Source: an uncultured Legionellales bacterium (lineage in GTDB: Bacteria > Pseudomonadota > Gammaproteobacteria > UBA1113). From it: a DNA stretch of 37,181 bases. The stretch lies in assembly GCA_945957175.1 (NCBI GenBank), contig CAMFJL010000019.1:1-37181 (forward strand), written 5' to 3'. How positions within the stretch are numbered: position 1 is the first letter of the stretch; the number at the start of each line of letters is the position of its first letter. This document shows, in pieces, positions 1 to 7,615 of this stretch. The translations under genes and the position numbers were made by a program. The notes beneath the pieces are model-generated. The model saw only the letters and a list, made by a program, of their open reading frames with translations. It was not told where the DNA came from and ran no database searches.

Positions 1-57
1 ATGATGATGATGATGATGATGATGAGGAGGAGGAGGAGGAGGAGGAGGAGGAGGAGG
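1..57. repeat. Trinucleotide microsatellite (ATG)8(AGG)11
   Basis: Eight ATG units are followed directly by eleven AGG units. On the minus strand, in the frame of the gene that starts at 1405, they read (TCC)11 then (TCA)8, an uninterrupted run of 19 serines reaching the window edge. Two different serine codons in two pure blocks point to two separate slippage expansions. Unit-length changes would alter tract length without breaking the frame. Confidence 0.95.
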
Positions 58-1405
58 ACCATGGTATCGACCCATGATCATATAAGCTTTCGCTGACCTC
101 ATAACGCTGCCATATCATTTCCAATATACGTGCAAAAGCATGATTCTCTAAGATACGTTCAGCAGCATCAGTCGCTGACCGTAGGCTATTATATTTATTT
201 TGAATATACGGCAACATGTTTGACCAATCATCAACGGTAAAGGATATTAACAATTGATAAACATCATTAACTGTATATATAATGCTAGAAATTTTCTCTT
301 TTATCATAGAGAAAAAATATCTTTTCTGTGTTATATCAAAATCGTCGATAAGAAAAATGAAAGATTCGACTGAGCCCACTAATTGCTTAAATAATGTTTT
401 ACTACTGACATCGACTATAAGATCCTCTTCGCCCTCGCTGCATGAGTCAGGATCTGAGCTTCCAAGACTAACATAGTCAGTATGTGATCTAGGTGAACTA
501 GGTGATAAACTACGCATGGATTGAGATACATGTGGCCTATTGCTAAATAAGCGGCTTAACAGCTCAACTCTAGCGAGCGCATCATAATGCCCCTTTAATT
601 GTTTAATAAATACATCTTGTTTAGGGATAATATCGCTGAGCCTAGGCTCTATGATTGTCAATAAATCCGTATCCTTGAGATCAAATATATGGTGGATATT
701 TAATCGCAACACGAGCAATAAGGTATTCAAGTCCAAAATAGCATGGGACCACCTTTGATATTGCACCCGTTCAGTTGATCCAGAGCGCCATATGGATGCC
801 GAGAGTCTCTCCCATAATGTGACTATATCACTGAGGTCCACGTAACTCAGCTCTCTTCTTATAACATCTGGGCCGATACTGGCTATTTCTTTAGAAAAGT
901 CCCTCATAATGCTTGAAGCAATGCTTGAGGCATGTTGATGCAGACATCGCGTTAATATAAACCAAACGCTATTGCCTGCTTCACATTCCGCATCTATACG
1001 TGGTAAAGCTGAATAATCGAGAAGCAGTGTAGCCAGCTTATAAAACTGGACCATTTTTGATAGCCACTCATCGGAAAGTAAAACTGTCTTTGACGGCAAA
1101 TCATCAACAAGCTGAGACCCTAAGGCAGCGATCAACTTCTCGTGCGATGAATGTTGTGCCTGTTTAACTCTCATTAATAAATTGGTTCGGCTCACCTCCG
1201 CCTGCTGCAGTTGTTGCAATGCCTCGATGTCTAGCAAAGCAACATACCCTGTACTCAATGCCAGAGGCGAAACACTTGGAGCCGCAGGCAATGTTTCATC
1301 AATAGGAGGGCTGCCAACAGGGCTGCCAACAGGACTGCCACCAAGGATTTGTACCGTCGTAGAGCTACTGGGGGATAAGCGGGTTGTTATGGGAGAATCT
1401 GGCAT
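1..1405 (-). CDS. Unrecognised protein with poly-Ser tract (partial, runs off the left edge)
   Basis: The frame is open for 468 codons from an ATG at 1405 to the window edge; I read every codon and found no stop. An AGGTG Shine-Dalgarno lies 5 nt before the ATG. The N-terminus (about 50 residues) is Ser/Pro/Thr-rich and holds a short tandem repeat of Gly-Ser-Pro-Val encoded by a 12-bp DNA repeat. Residues about 55-300 look helical and Leu-rich with no signal peptide or clear membrane segment. A Ser/Pro-rich, acidic linker follows at about 300-335 (SMRSLSPSSPRSH, then SCSEGEEDL), then a second helical part, then Trp and at least 19 Ser. I recognise no family. Low-complexity linkers, lack of a secretion signal and a position beside core genes would suit a type IV-secreted effector, but that is inference. 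The C-terminus is outside the window. Confidence 0.8.
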   Translation of the reverse strand, partial: MPDSPITTRLSPSSSTTVQILGGSPVGSPVGSPPIDETLPAAPSVSPLALSTGYVALLDIEALQQLQQAEVSRTNLLMRVKQAQHSSHEKLIAALGSQLVDDLPSKTVLLSDEWLSKMVQFYKLATLLLDYSALPRIDAECEAGNSVWFILTRCLHQHASSIASSIMRDFSKEIASIGPDVIRRELSYVDLSDIVTLWERLSASIWRSGSTERVQYQRWSHAILDLNTLLLVLRLNIHHIFDLKDTDLLTIIEPRLSDIIPKQDVFIKQLKGHYDALARVELLSRLFSNRPHVSQSMRSLSPSSPRSHTDYVSLGSSDPDSCSEGEEDLIVDVSSKTLFKQLVGSVESFIFLIDDFDITQKRYFFSMIKEKISSIIYTVNDVYQLLISFTVDDWSNMLPYIQNKYNSLRSATDAAERILENHAFARILEMIWQRYEVSESLYDHGSIPWSSSSSSSSSSSSSSSSSSS

Positions 1406-1418
1406 AATCGCACCTATA

Positions 1419-1550
1419 AGTTAGTATGCATTTAAAATGCAAAATTGATAGATTATTCCTTGTATTTTCATTTTTTATGGACAAAAAATAGCATTCTCCT
1501 TTTTTTGCTTTTGAATCCTGATTGTTTTGCATTTTAAATGCATATTAACT
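1419..1550. promoter_or_regulatory. Paired palindromes forming a 26-bp inverted repeat (operator pair)
   Basis: Arms 1419-1444 and 1525-1550 are reverse complements at 25 of 26 positions. Each arm contains a self-complementary 15-mer, TGCATTTAAAATGCA at 1427-1441 and its complement at 1528-1542, with centres 101 bp apart. The upstream site covers the -10 of the promoter and the downstream site lies in the leader, just upstream of the Shine-Dalgarno. This is the layout of a two-operator repressor able to loop DNA. A small non-autonomous element with terminal inverted repeats is the alternative, but I see no target-site duplication. Confidence 0.55.
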
Positions 1551-1559
1551 CATTGTCAA
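1531..1559 (-). promoter_or_regulatory. Sigma-70 promoter of the poly-Ser protein gene
   Basis: On the minus strand TTGACA (1559-1554) is separated by exactly 17 nt from TAAAAT (1536-1531). The predicted transcription start is near 1524, giving a leader of about 120 nt before the ATG at 1405. The -10 lies inside a 15-nt palindrome (1528-1542), so a protein bound there would block RNA polymerase. Confidence 0.7.
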
Positions 1560-1594
1560 CACGAGAAATATCGCCTGATTAAAAATGATTCAAT

Positions 1595-1672
1595 GCCCTC
1601 CTCTCCTTGTGCGGGAAAAGATGCACACAACGCGGGTAACAGGGTGATAACATCATCAGATGGCGATGACAA
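1595..1672 (+). repeat. Family 1 intergenic repeat, degenerate copy
   Basis: Between the poly-Ser gene promoter and the der stop codon. It keeps the general order of the family (TGCCCT...CTCTCCTTGTGCGGGA, then GGGTGATAAC, then GGCGATGACAAGA) but the hairpins are poorly preserved. Recognised by comparison with the better copies at 15426-15503 and 29199-29299. Confidence 0.5.
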
Positions 1673-1695
1673 GATAAGTATTTTTTAAGGACTTT

Positions 1696-3465
1696 CTATC
1701 GGCTTGATGTCTTTCCAGATGCGCCTTTACCTATAGGCCTTCTGGTTTTTTGTCCCGTTGTGGTTTTCCTCGTATTTGTACTTTTTGTGTTTACTATTTT
1801 TGTTGTTCGGGTTTTTCCAGCAACGGTTGTACCAGCCGTTGAACGACTTGTCTTATGAGTCGGTTTGGCTTTGGTTTTTGTGCCAGATAACATCTCTGAG
1901 ATCCGACTCGTACGACGGCTATGTGCATTATTCGTTTTCGTCTTCGCACTATGACCTGGCTTAGCTGCGCCTGCATTATCTTGAGCATGGCCGGCCGCTT
2001 TTCTTGCAACTTTAGCACGTTGCGTTGCCTGTGCTTTGGTCTTAGCAGCGCGCTTTATTTTGGTTTTTTCAGCCGCTTTAGCTTTTGCACCTACTTTTGC
2101 TGGCTCGGTTTTTGGTTTAGCTACCTTAGGCTGATAGGGATTTTCCCCGGTTTTAAAGGTTAAATGTACGGGGGAACCTTTAATATCGAGTGCTTGTCTA
2201 TAAAAATTATTGAGATACCGTTTATATGAATCGGGTAATTTACTTGTTTGATTACCATGAATAATGATAGTCGGTGGATTGTGACCACCTGGATGGGCAT
2301 ACCGTAATTTAACACGACGCCCCTGAACTAAGGGGGGCTGAAATGCTTCGCTAGCTTTTTCAAGCAAGCGAGTCAATTCGGGTGTTGACATAGGTACCAT
2401 GGCGCTTGCATAGGCCTTATCAATCGCTTCATAGAGTAATCCAACCCCAGTACCATGCAATGCCGAGATCATTAAGGTATCAGCAAAATCAGCGAATCCC
2501 AAGCGTCTATCAAGCTCAGCGTGAATCCGCTCACGCGCATAAGGGGACAGGCCGTCCCATTTATTAACGGCAATCACCAATGCTTTACCTGCAGAGATAA
2601 TGTAATCTAATAAACGTAAATCTTGATCGCCTAAACCCGTTTGCGCATCAATCACTAAAACAGCAACGTTGCTAGCGCTGATCGTTTGTAAGGTTTTAAT
2701 GACTGAGAATTTTTCTAAGGTTTCATTGACGCGGCTGCGACGTCTCACGCCCGCCGTATCAATCAGTACATAATGCTTATCTTCCCGTGTAAAGGGAATA
2801 GCAATACTGGTCCGCGTTGTACCAGGCTCATCAAAAGCAACAACACGTTCTTCACCTAAAATGCGGTTAACCAACGTGGATTTGCCAACATTGGGACGAC
2901 CGACGATCGCAACTTTAATACCCTCAGGTAATGCTTCCAGCAAGGTCTCTGTATCTAATGCAGGAAAATTAGCAAGCGCTGCATCAGCCACAGCATGAAT
3001 ACCGCGCCCATGTGCAGCTGCAATTAAGAATATATCTGGAAACCCTAAGCGACTAAAATCTGCCATCACTGCATCAGCATCTAAACCATCGCATTTATTG
3101 ACAAGAATATAGGTGGTTTTTGCTAGCCGTCTTAGTTCATGCGCTAAGGCTTGATCTAATGCGGTGAGCCCATCTCTTGCATCTAGCATCAATAATACGA
3201 CGTCCGCTTCACCCACAGCTATGCGCGCCTGCGCCGCCATTTTTCCATCTAAACCGACCTCTTCACCACCAATACCACCGGTATCGACGACGATATAAGG
3301 CCTGTCACCAACTTTACCTTGGCCATACTGTCTATCGCGAGTTACCCCTGGCTGATCTAAAACCAAAGCATCTCGCGTTCGTGTCAGCTGATTAAATAAG
3401 GTAGATTTGCCCACATTGGGACGACCCACAATGGCAACGACCGGTAACGGTGCGGTGTTTATCAT
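1696..3465 (-). CDS. der: Ribosome assembly GTPase Der (EngA) with long basic C-terminal tail
   Basis: Essential double GTPase acting in 50S subunit maturation. Two G domains are clear: GRPNVGKST at 14-22 with DTGG 61-64 and NKCD 123-126, and GRPNVGKST at 189-197 with DTAG 236-239 and NKWD 301-304. A KH-like RNA-binding domain follows to about residue 447. The usual protein ends near there (E. coli Der is 490 residues), but this one is 589 and continues with about 140 residues dominated by Lys, Thr, Ala and Arg with almost no acidic residues, resembling a histone H1-type tail. The ATG overlaps the bamB stop (ATGA), so the two are translationally coupled. The tail is continuous with the frame and is not a frameshift product. 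Confidence 0.97.
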   Translation of the reverse strand: MINTAPLPVVAIVGRPNVGKSTLFNQLTRTRDALVLDQPGVTRDRQYGQGKVGDRPYIVVDTGGIGGEEVGLDGKMAAQARIAVGEADVVLLMLDARDGLTALDQALAHELRRLAKTTYILVNKCDGLDADAVMADFSRLGFPDIFLIAAAHGRGIHAVADAALANFPALDTETLLEALPEGIKVAIVGRPNVGKSTLVNRILGEERVVAFDEPGTTRTSIAIPFTREDKHYVLIDTAGVRRRSRVNETLEKFSVIKTLQTISASNVAVLVIDAQTGLGDQDLRLLDYIISAGKALVIAVNKWDGLSPYARERIHAELDRRLGFADFADTLMISALHGTGVGLLYEAIDKAYASAMVPMSTPELTRLLEKASEAFQPPLVQGRRVKLRYAHPGGHNPPTIIIHGNQTSKLPDSYKRYLNNFYRQALDIKGSPVHLTFKTGENPYQPKVAKPKTEPAKVGAKAKAAEKTKIKRAAKTKAQATQRAKVARKAAGHAQDNAGAAKPGHSAKTKTNNAHSRRTSRISEMLSGTKTKAKPTHKTSRSTAGTTVAGKTRTTKIVNTKSTNTRKTTTGQKTRRPIGKGASGKTSSR

Positions 3466-4604
3466 GCGTTAGGCGTCCTTAAATCAACAAGCAATCCTGT
3501 TGCTGTATAAATCCATACATCCTGACCTTTTGTCACTGGATTGGCATAGATAGGTGTCTTACCTAAATTAACGCGTGACACAAAGGTGCCATCACTGGCA
3601 TTTAACCAATGTACATCACCCGCATTATCCGCCACAACGATATAGCGACCCAGCGCAACAGGCGCTGTTAACTTACGGCCATTTAATGCTGTTTGCTTCC
3701 ATAACGTTTTGCCACTTCGTTGATCAAGTGCGATCACATCGCCAGCAGACGTACTAACAACTAAAGCATTCTGGCTTAAAGTAAACCCAGCATAAGAAGA
3801 AATAGCTTGCTGCCAAATAAGATTGCCACTACTGATATCTATCGCAGCAACGTTGCCTTGATACGCTGCAGCGTAAACTACACCATGGCTTGCTATTAAA
3901 TTGGCATTCACCGATACCATGCGTTGGATAGGATTCAGGCCAATATTATTTGCAATGGACTGTTCCCAGGCTAACTCGCCATTATTACTTTGCAATGCTG
4001 CAACCGACCCATCATCAAAACCAAGAATTACACGCCCGTCAGATAAGATGGGGAAACTACCGCCCTTCAGTGATAAATCCGGCACCTGTCTCTGATATTG
4101 CCACACCGTTTTTTGCGTCGTCGGGTCAATTGCAGTAGCACTATTATCCAACTTTTTCACGACAATGACTGCTGGCGTCACTAACGGTCCGCCTTGAAGT
4201 AAGTTACCCAATGGCAAAGTCCAAAGATTTTGGCCATTAGCTGCGTTAAGTGCGATAAGCGTAGCATTATTCGTGCCTACAACAACACGATTAGCATCAG
4301 CACCCACATCACCAACCAATCCACCTTGGTATTTCGTTTGCCACAATACCTGACCTGATGTTGCATTAAACGCAATAAGCGCACCATCGCTACTATCAAC
4401 ATAGAGTCGATTACCAACCAACATAGGGCTCATAGGATTATAGGCTTTACCTGAACCATCACCGACTTTCAAAGACCATGCAATGCTCGGTTGAAATAAG
4501 GGTGTAATTGGTGCAACGGTTGGGATCGCATTACTTTTGCTTGAACTACAGGCAAGCAATAACAAACTTGTGCTAAGTGATATAAGGCGTAAAAAATACT
4601 TCAT
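3462..4604 (-). CDS. bamB: Outer membrane protein assembly factor BamB
   Basis: Lipoprotein of the BAM complex that helps insert beta-barrel proteins into the outer membrane. The N-terminus is a lipoprotein signal ending in LLLLAC, so Cys19 would be the lipidated residue. The remainder is an eight-bladed PQQ-type beta-propeller: recurrent blades such as GALIAFNATSGQVLWQ, ATLIALNAANGQNLW and GDVIALDQRSGKTLW contain the typical D/N-x-x-x-G-x-x-x-W closure. The length of 380 matches the family. It sits between der and yfgM with a 4-nt overlap at its end and a 1-nt overlap (TAATG) at its start, the standard gamma-proteobacterial order. Confidence 0.95.
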   Translation of the reverse strand: MKYFLRLISLSTSLLLLACSSSKSNAIPTVAPITPLFQPSIAWSLKVGDGSGKAYNPMSPMLVGNRLYVDSSDGALIAFNATSGQVLWQTKYQGGLVGDVGADANRVVVGTNNATLIALNAANGQNLWTLPLGNLLQGGPLVTPAVIVVKKLDNSATAIDPTTQKTVWQYQRQVPDLSLKGGSFPILSDGRVILGFDDGSVAALQSNNGELAWEQSIANNIGLNPIQRMVSVNANLIASHGVVYAAAYQGNVAAIDISSGNLIWQQAISSYAGFTLSQNALVVSTSAGDVIALDQRSGKTLWKQTALNGRKLTAPVALGRYIVVADNAGDVHWLNASDGTFVSRVNLGKTPIYANPVTKGQDVWIYTATGLLVDLRTPNA

Positions 4605-5248
4605 TAGGCTTGTTCTCCTGCCGTCGTAAGTTGTTGTAATTGATAAGGTAGTAATGGCAGCAACTGACTTGCATTCGGACTTGCTGCTAATGCCGACTGA
4701 TAAGCTTGTATTGCTTTAGCTTGATTATGCTGTAACATGTAAAGATCACCTCGAGTTGCATCGACAAGCACAGTAAAACCTTGTGGTGTTCGGCTATCTA
4801 ATACCGATAGGCCATCGTCTATTTTACCTTCTGCACCTAAAACCCGCGCAAGCCGGATTTTTGCAATCTCTTTTAATCCATCATCGCGACCTTGACGCAC
4901 CACTGTCTCTAAAAGCTGGCTGGCTTTAGCGTAGTCTTGCTGGTTTGCTGCAAGTCCAGCAAGCGCTAAATTAGCAAAATCAGCGTATACGGTTTTAGGA
5001 TATTGTTCTACAAGTTGGCTGGCCATTGTTTGCTTTTGTAAAGCAGAAGCATTCACCCAACTCTGGGTAATTTGCTCGTATAATGCAGCAGCATTTTCAT
5101 TTGTTTTTACCTGCCGCTGCTGCCAAAATTGACCACCATAAATTAACACTAACCCTAACACAACACCCACAATGATAGGCATAGCATATCGGCTTAACCA
5201 AGCCTTGATCTGCTCAACACGCTCTATATCTTCAATATGATCTGCCAT
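4604..5248 (-). CDS. yfgM: YfgM family protein (SecYEG-associated, TPR-like)
   Basis: Single-pass inner-membrane protein; in E. coli YfgM associates with the SecYEG translocon and the periplasmic chaperone network. The cytoplasmic N-terminus (DHIEDIERVEQIKAWLSRY) is followed by one membrane helix at about 22-43 (YAMPIIVGVVLGLVLIYGG) and a periplasmic domain of TPR-like helical pairs. The length of 214 fits. It starts with ATG after GGTGGAGAG, and its stop overlaps the bamB start by one base. A 158-bp gap with a family 2 repeat separates it from hisS. Confidence 0.9.
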   Translation of the reverse strand: MADHIEDIERVEQIKAWLSRYAMPIIVGVVLGLVLIYGGQFWQQRQVKTNENAAALYEQITQSWVNASALQKQTMASQLVEQYPKTVYADFANLALAGLAANQQDYAKASQLLETVVRQGRDDGLKEIAKIRLARVLGAEGKIDDGLSVLDSRTPQGFTVLVDATRGDLYMLQHNQAKAIQAYQSALAASPNASQLLPLLPYQLQQLTTAGEQA

Positions 5249-5310
5249 ATACTCTCCACCTCAATGCAACTTAATCTATATCCAAAATCTTTAAAAATGC
5301 AAAAATATTT

Positions 5311-5378
5311 ATCTGTAGGGACAACCCTTGTAGTCACCCGCCGGTGGGCAGACATAAGACTTGTCCTTACAATCGAAC
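5311..5378 (+). repeat. Family 2 intergenic repeat (GC-rich, inverted ends)
   Basis: Begins ATCTGTAGGGACAACCCTTG. It shares its layout with the sequence at 12038-12080 read on the opposite strand (ATCTGTAAGGGCGATCCGTG). The ends TGTAGGGACAA and TTGTCCTTACA are inverted with one mismatch, so the whole unit can fold as a long hairpin. It lies between the hisS stop and the yfgM start. Confidence 0.6.
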
Positions 5379-5414
5379 ATCCGTGATTTTCTCGCATTTT
5401 CAATGATCACGGAT
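5379..5414 (-). other. 9-bp inverted repeat across the hisS stop codon
   Basis: ATCCGTGAT (5379-5387) and ATCACGGAT (5406-5414) pair perfectly around an 18-nt loop; the second arm covers the last hisS codons and its TGA stop. No U-run follows on the minus strand, so an intrinsic terminator is unlikely. A 3'-end stabilising hairpin is possible. Confidence 0.45.
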
Positions 5415-6681
5415 ATATACTCTGTGCCCATGTTTCTTGCAGCCAGTGATGCACCGCATCCTCAGGCCATTGTTGTTGTTCACCTTGCCCACGTAAGGGT
5501 TTACACAAAATATCACCCGTTGCTTGGATGATAAACGCATAATCAGCACCACGTTTATCTGCTCGTTTTAACAAGGTAGATAAACTCGCATGCTCTGCAT
5601 CTACCCAAAAACAAGTACGGGGCATAAGTGTACGCCAGTGCTCAACCAAACGCATGAGCCTTGCATCTGCAGTGTCCGTTAAACTTGCGACAAAAATACA
5701 TGACTCCTGGGACTGTTTAACATAACCTTGCTCTTGCCATAAAGTAATCACCCGCTCCATACCCAAGGCCATACCCACAGCAGGCGTCGCTTTTCCGCCT
5801 AATTGCTGAACCAAACCATCGTAGCGGCCACCGGCACAAATAGTACCCTGCGCACCTAAAGCTGACGTTACCCATTCAAAAACCGTATGAGTATAATAAT
5901 CAAGCCCTCTTACTAATCGCTCATTAAATATATAAGGTATGGCTAATGCCTGTAACTGTTCACAAACACTATCAATATGTGCGCGCGATTCTGCGCCAAG
6001 ACACTCACTTAACAGCGGAGCCTTTTGATTAAGCTCTATGAGCAGCGGGTTTTTGCTATCTAAAATACGCAGAGGATTGGTTTCAAGCCGCCTTACACTA
6101 TCTTCATCTAATGCGTGGCTATGTGTTTGATAGAATGCCACAAGCTTCTGACGATAGATAGCTCGCTCCTCCACAGTACCTAAACTATTCAATTGTAACG
6201 TCACTGCATCGGTCACGCCTAATATTTGCCATAAACGATAAGCCAATGCCATCAGCTCAACATCAATCGCTGCGCTTTGCAAACCAAAGGCTTCTAAACC
6301 CACATGATGGAATTGACGATAGCGACCTTTCTGGGGTCGCTCATGACGAAACATCGGCCCTTGATACCAAAATTTTTGCTGTTGATGATACAACAGGCCA
6401 TGTTCGATGCCGGCACGCACACAACCTGCGGTACCTTCAGGTCGCAAAGCCAAACTATCGCCGTTTCTGTCTTGAAAAACATACATTTCTTTTTCAACAA
6501 TATCGGTCACATCACCAATACTGCGACGAAATAATTCTGTCATTTCGACAATCGGCAGCTTTATTTCTTGATAGCCATATTGGCTTGTTAATTGCATCAA
6601 TTGTTGCAAAAGATACTGCCACGCGCTACTTTGTGGCGGCAAAATATCATTCATACCGCGAACGGCTTGTAGTGTTGCCAC
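5407..6681 (-). CDS. hisS: Histidyl-tRNA synthetase
   Basis: Class II aminoacyl-tRNA synthetase that charges tRNA-His. Visible features are the motif 2 region FRHERPQKGRYRQFHHVGLE at about 111-130, RPEGT at 80-84, and the histidine-specific HisA loop RGLDYYTHTVFEW at 258-270, followed by the C-terminal anticodon-binding domain. The length of 424 matches E. coli HisRS. The start codon is GTG at 6681, supported by GAGG 8 nt upstream and by the conserved opening ATLQAVRGMNDILP. It lies 22 bp after rodZ in the same direction, as in many gamma-proteobacteria. Confidence 0.97.
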   Translation of the reverse strand: MATLQAVRGMNDILPPQSSAWQYLLQQLMQLTSQYGYQEIKLPIVEMTELFRRSIGDVTDIVEKEMYVFQDRNGDSLALRPEGTAGCVRAGIEHGLLYHQQQKFWYQGPMFRHERPQKGRYRQFHHVGLEAFGLQSAAIDVELMALAYRLWQILGVTDAVTLQLNSLGTVEERAIYRQKLVAFYQTHSHALDEDSVRRLETNPLRILDSKNPLLIELNQKAPLLSECLGAESRAHIDSVCEQLQALAIPYIFNERLVRGLDYYTHTVFEWVTSALGAQGTICAGGRYDGLVQQLGGKATPAVGMALGMERVITLWQEQGYVKQSQESCIFVASLTDTADARLMRLVEHWRTLMPRTCFWVDAEHASLSTLLKRADKRGADYAFIIQATGDILCKPLRGQGEQQQWPEDAVHHWLQETWAQSIYP

Positions 6682-6703
6682 GACGCTAACCTCTTAATAA
6701 CAT

Positions 6704-7615
6704 TTATTCTAAATCGGGATTACGCCAAGTCGATGTTGCTTTCTTCGCCTTAGGCGCACTGGATACTGGCACAGCGGCCGTATTCGGTGTTGACACATGA
6801 GCGACAACTGGTGTTGGGGTATTACTCAGTGTTTGCGTCGCTGGCGTATTTGCGCTTGCCGCTGCTGGGGCAGCACTGGTCGTAGACACTGCTGTAGCCG
6901 TTGTTGGTGCCAAGTTTTGAACATTGGTATTAACGATGTCTTGCGGCGAATTCACCTGGGTTTGTTGGGCTGGTCCATTCGAGGTTTGCGTTGTCATCGC
7001 CTGCCCAGCCGTCGGCGTATTAGGACTCGCTTCATTACTCGCGGCCGTTGGATTGGTATTGTCTGAATTGACAGGCGAGGAAGACACTGTCGTTGGCAAA
7101 GCTGTGCTGGTTGTGCCATCTGCAACCGGTTTTAACGTAGCCAATGCTGCAACCGTATTGGTATCTGTGCTATTACTTTCGCCACTGCGCCCGTGCCACC
7201 ACATCAATAATAACACGACAAGTCCTATAAAAATAATATAGCTCACCCACCGAATGGGTTTTTCACCACCACCCCTTACTTCTTTAATCACAATATGCTT
7301 GCTTAAATCAAGCTTTTTAGGCTCGGCCGGTGCGCAAACAGCATTAAATGCCGCTATCGCTTTGTCAGGATTTGCTTGGACGAGCTTGGCATACGCTCTG
7401 ATATAACCGCGAACAAAAATGGGATCGGGTAGTAACGCTAACTGTTCATGCTCAAGATGTTCAATTAAATCTTTTGCTAAATGCAGCTCAATTGCAACTT
7501 CATCTAAAGAAAAACCTAAGGTTTCTCGTGCTTGTTTTAAATAGCGGCCGTAGCCACTGGCTTCTGCCCTGTCGTCATTGCTATCATTAGCATCGATAAG
7601 CGCTTCATGGTTCAT
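6704..7615 (-). CDS. rodZ: Cytoskeletal protein RodZ, lacking the C-terminal domain
   Basis: Membrane protein that links MreB to the cell-wall elongation machinery. A helix-turn-helix (MreB-binding) domain occupies about 22-85 (GRYLKQARETLGFSLDEVAI), followed by a basic juxtamembrane stretch and one membrane helix at 123-141. The periplasmic part is about 150 residues of Ser/Thr/Ala/Pro/Asn low complexity ending in KKATSTWRNPDLE. The C-terminal beta domain (DUF4115) that ends E. coli RodZ is not visible, so this 303-residue form is probably a natural domain loss. The ATG overlaps the pilW stop (ATGA). Confidence 0.9.
   Translation of the reverse strand: MNHEALIDANDSNDDRAEASGYGRYLKQARETLGFSLDEVAIELHLAKDLIEHLEHEQLALLPDPIFVRGYIRAYAKLVQANPDKAIAAFNAVCAPAEPKKLDLSKHIVIKEVRGGGEKPIRWVSYIIFIGLVVLLLMWWHGRSGESNSTDTNTVAALATLKPVADGTTSTALPTTVSSSPVNSDNTNPTAASNEASPNTPTAGQAMTTQTSNGPAQQTQVNSPQDIVNTNVQNLAPTTATAVSTTSAAPAAASANTPATQTLSNTPTPVVAHVSTPNTAAVPVSSAPKAKKATSTWRNPDLE

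Noticed and set aside
1182-1424. 80-codon plus-strand frame with a GLPTGLPTGLP run
   Set aside because: It is the antisense shadow of the Gly-Ser-Pro-Val repeat at the start of the minus-strand poly-Ser gene, which has the better Shine-Dalgarno and promoter.
1419-1550. Transposon with 26-bp terminal inverted repeats
   Set aside because: No target-site duplication flanks it, the arms are themselves palindromes and one covers a -10 element, so an operator pair explains it better.
6246-6689. 147-codon plus-strand frame inside hisS
   Set aside because: It is antisense to a fully conserved hisS reading frame with all class II motifs.
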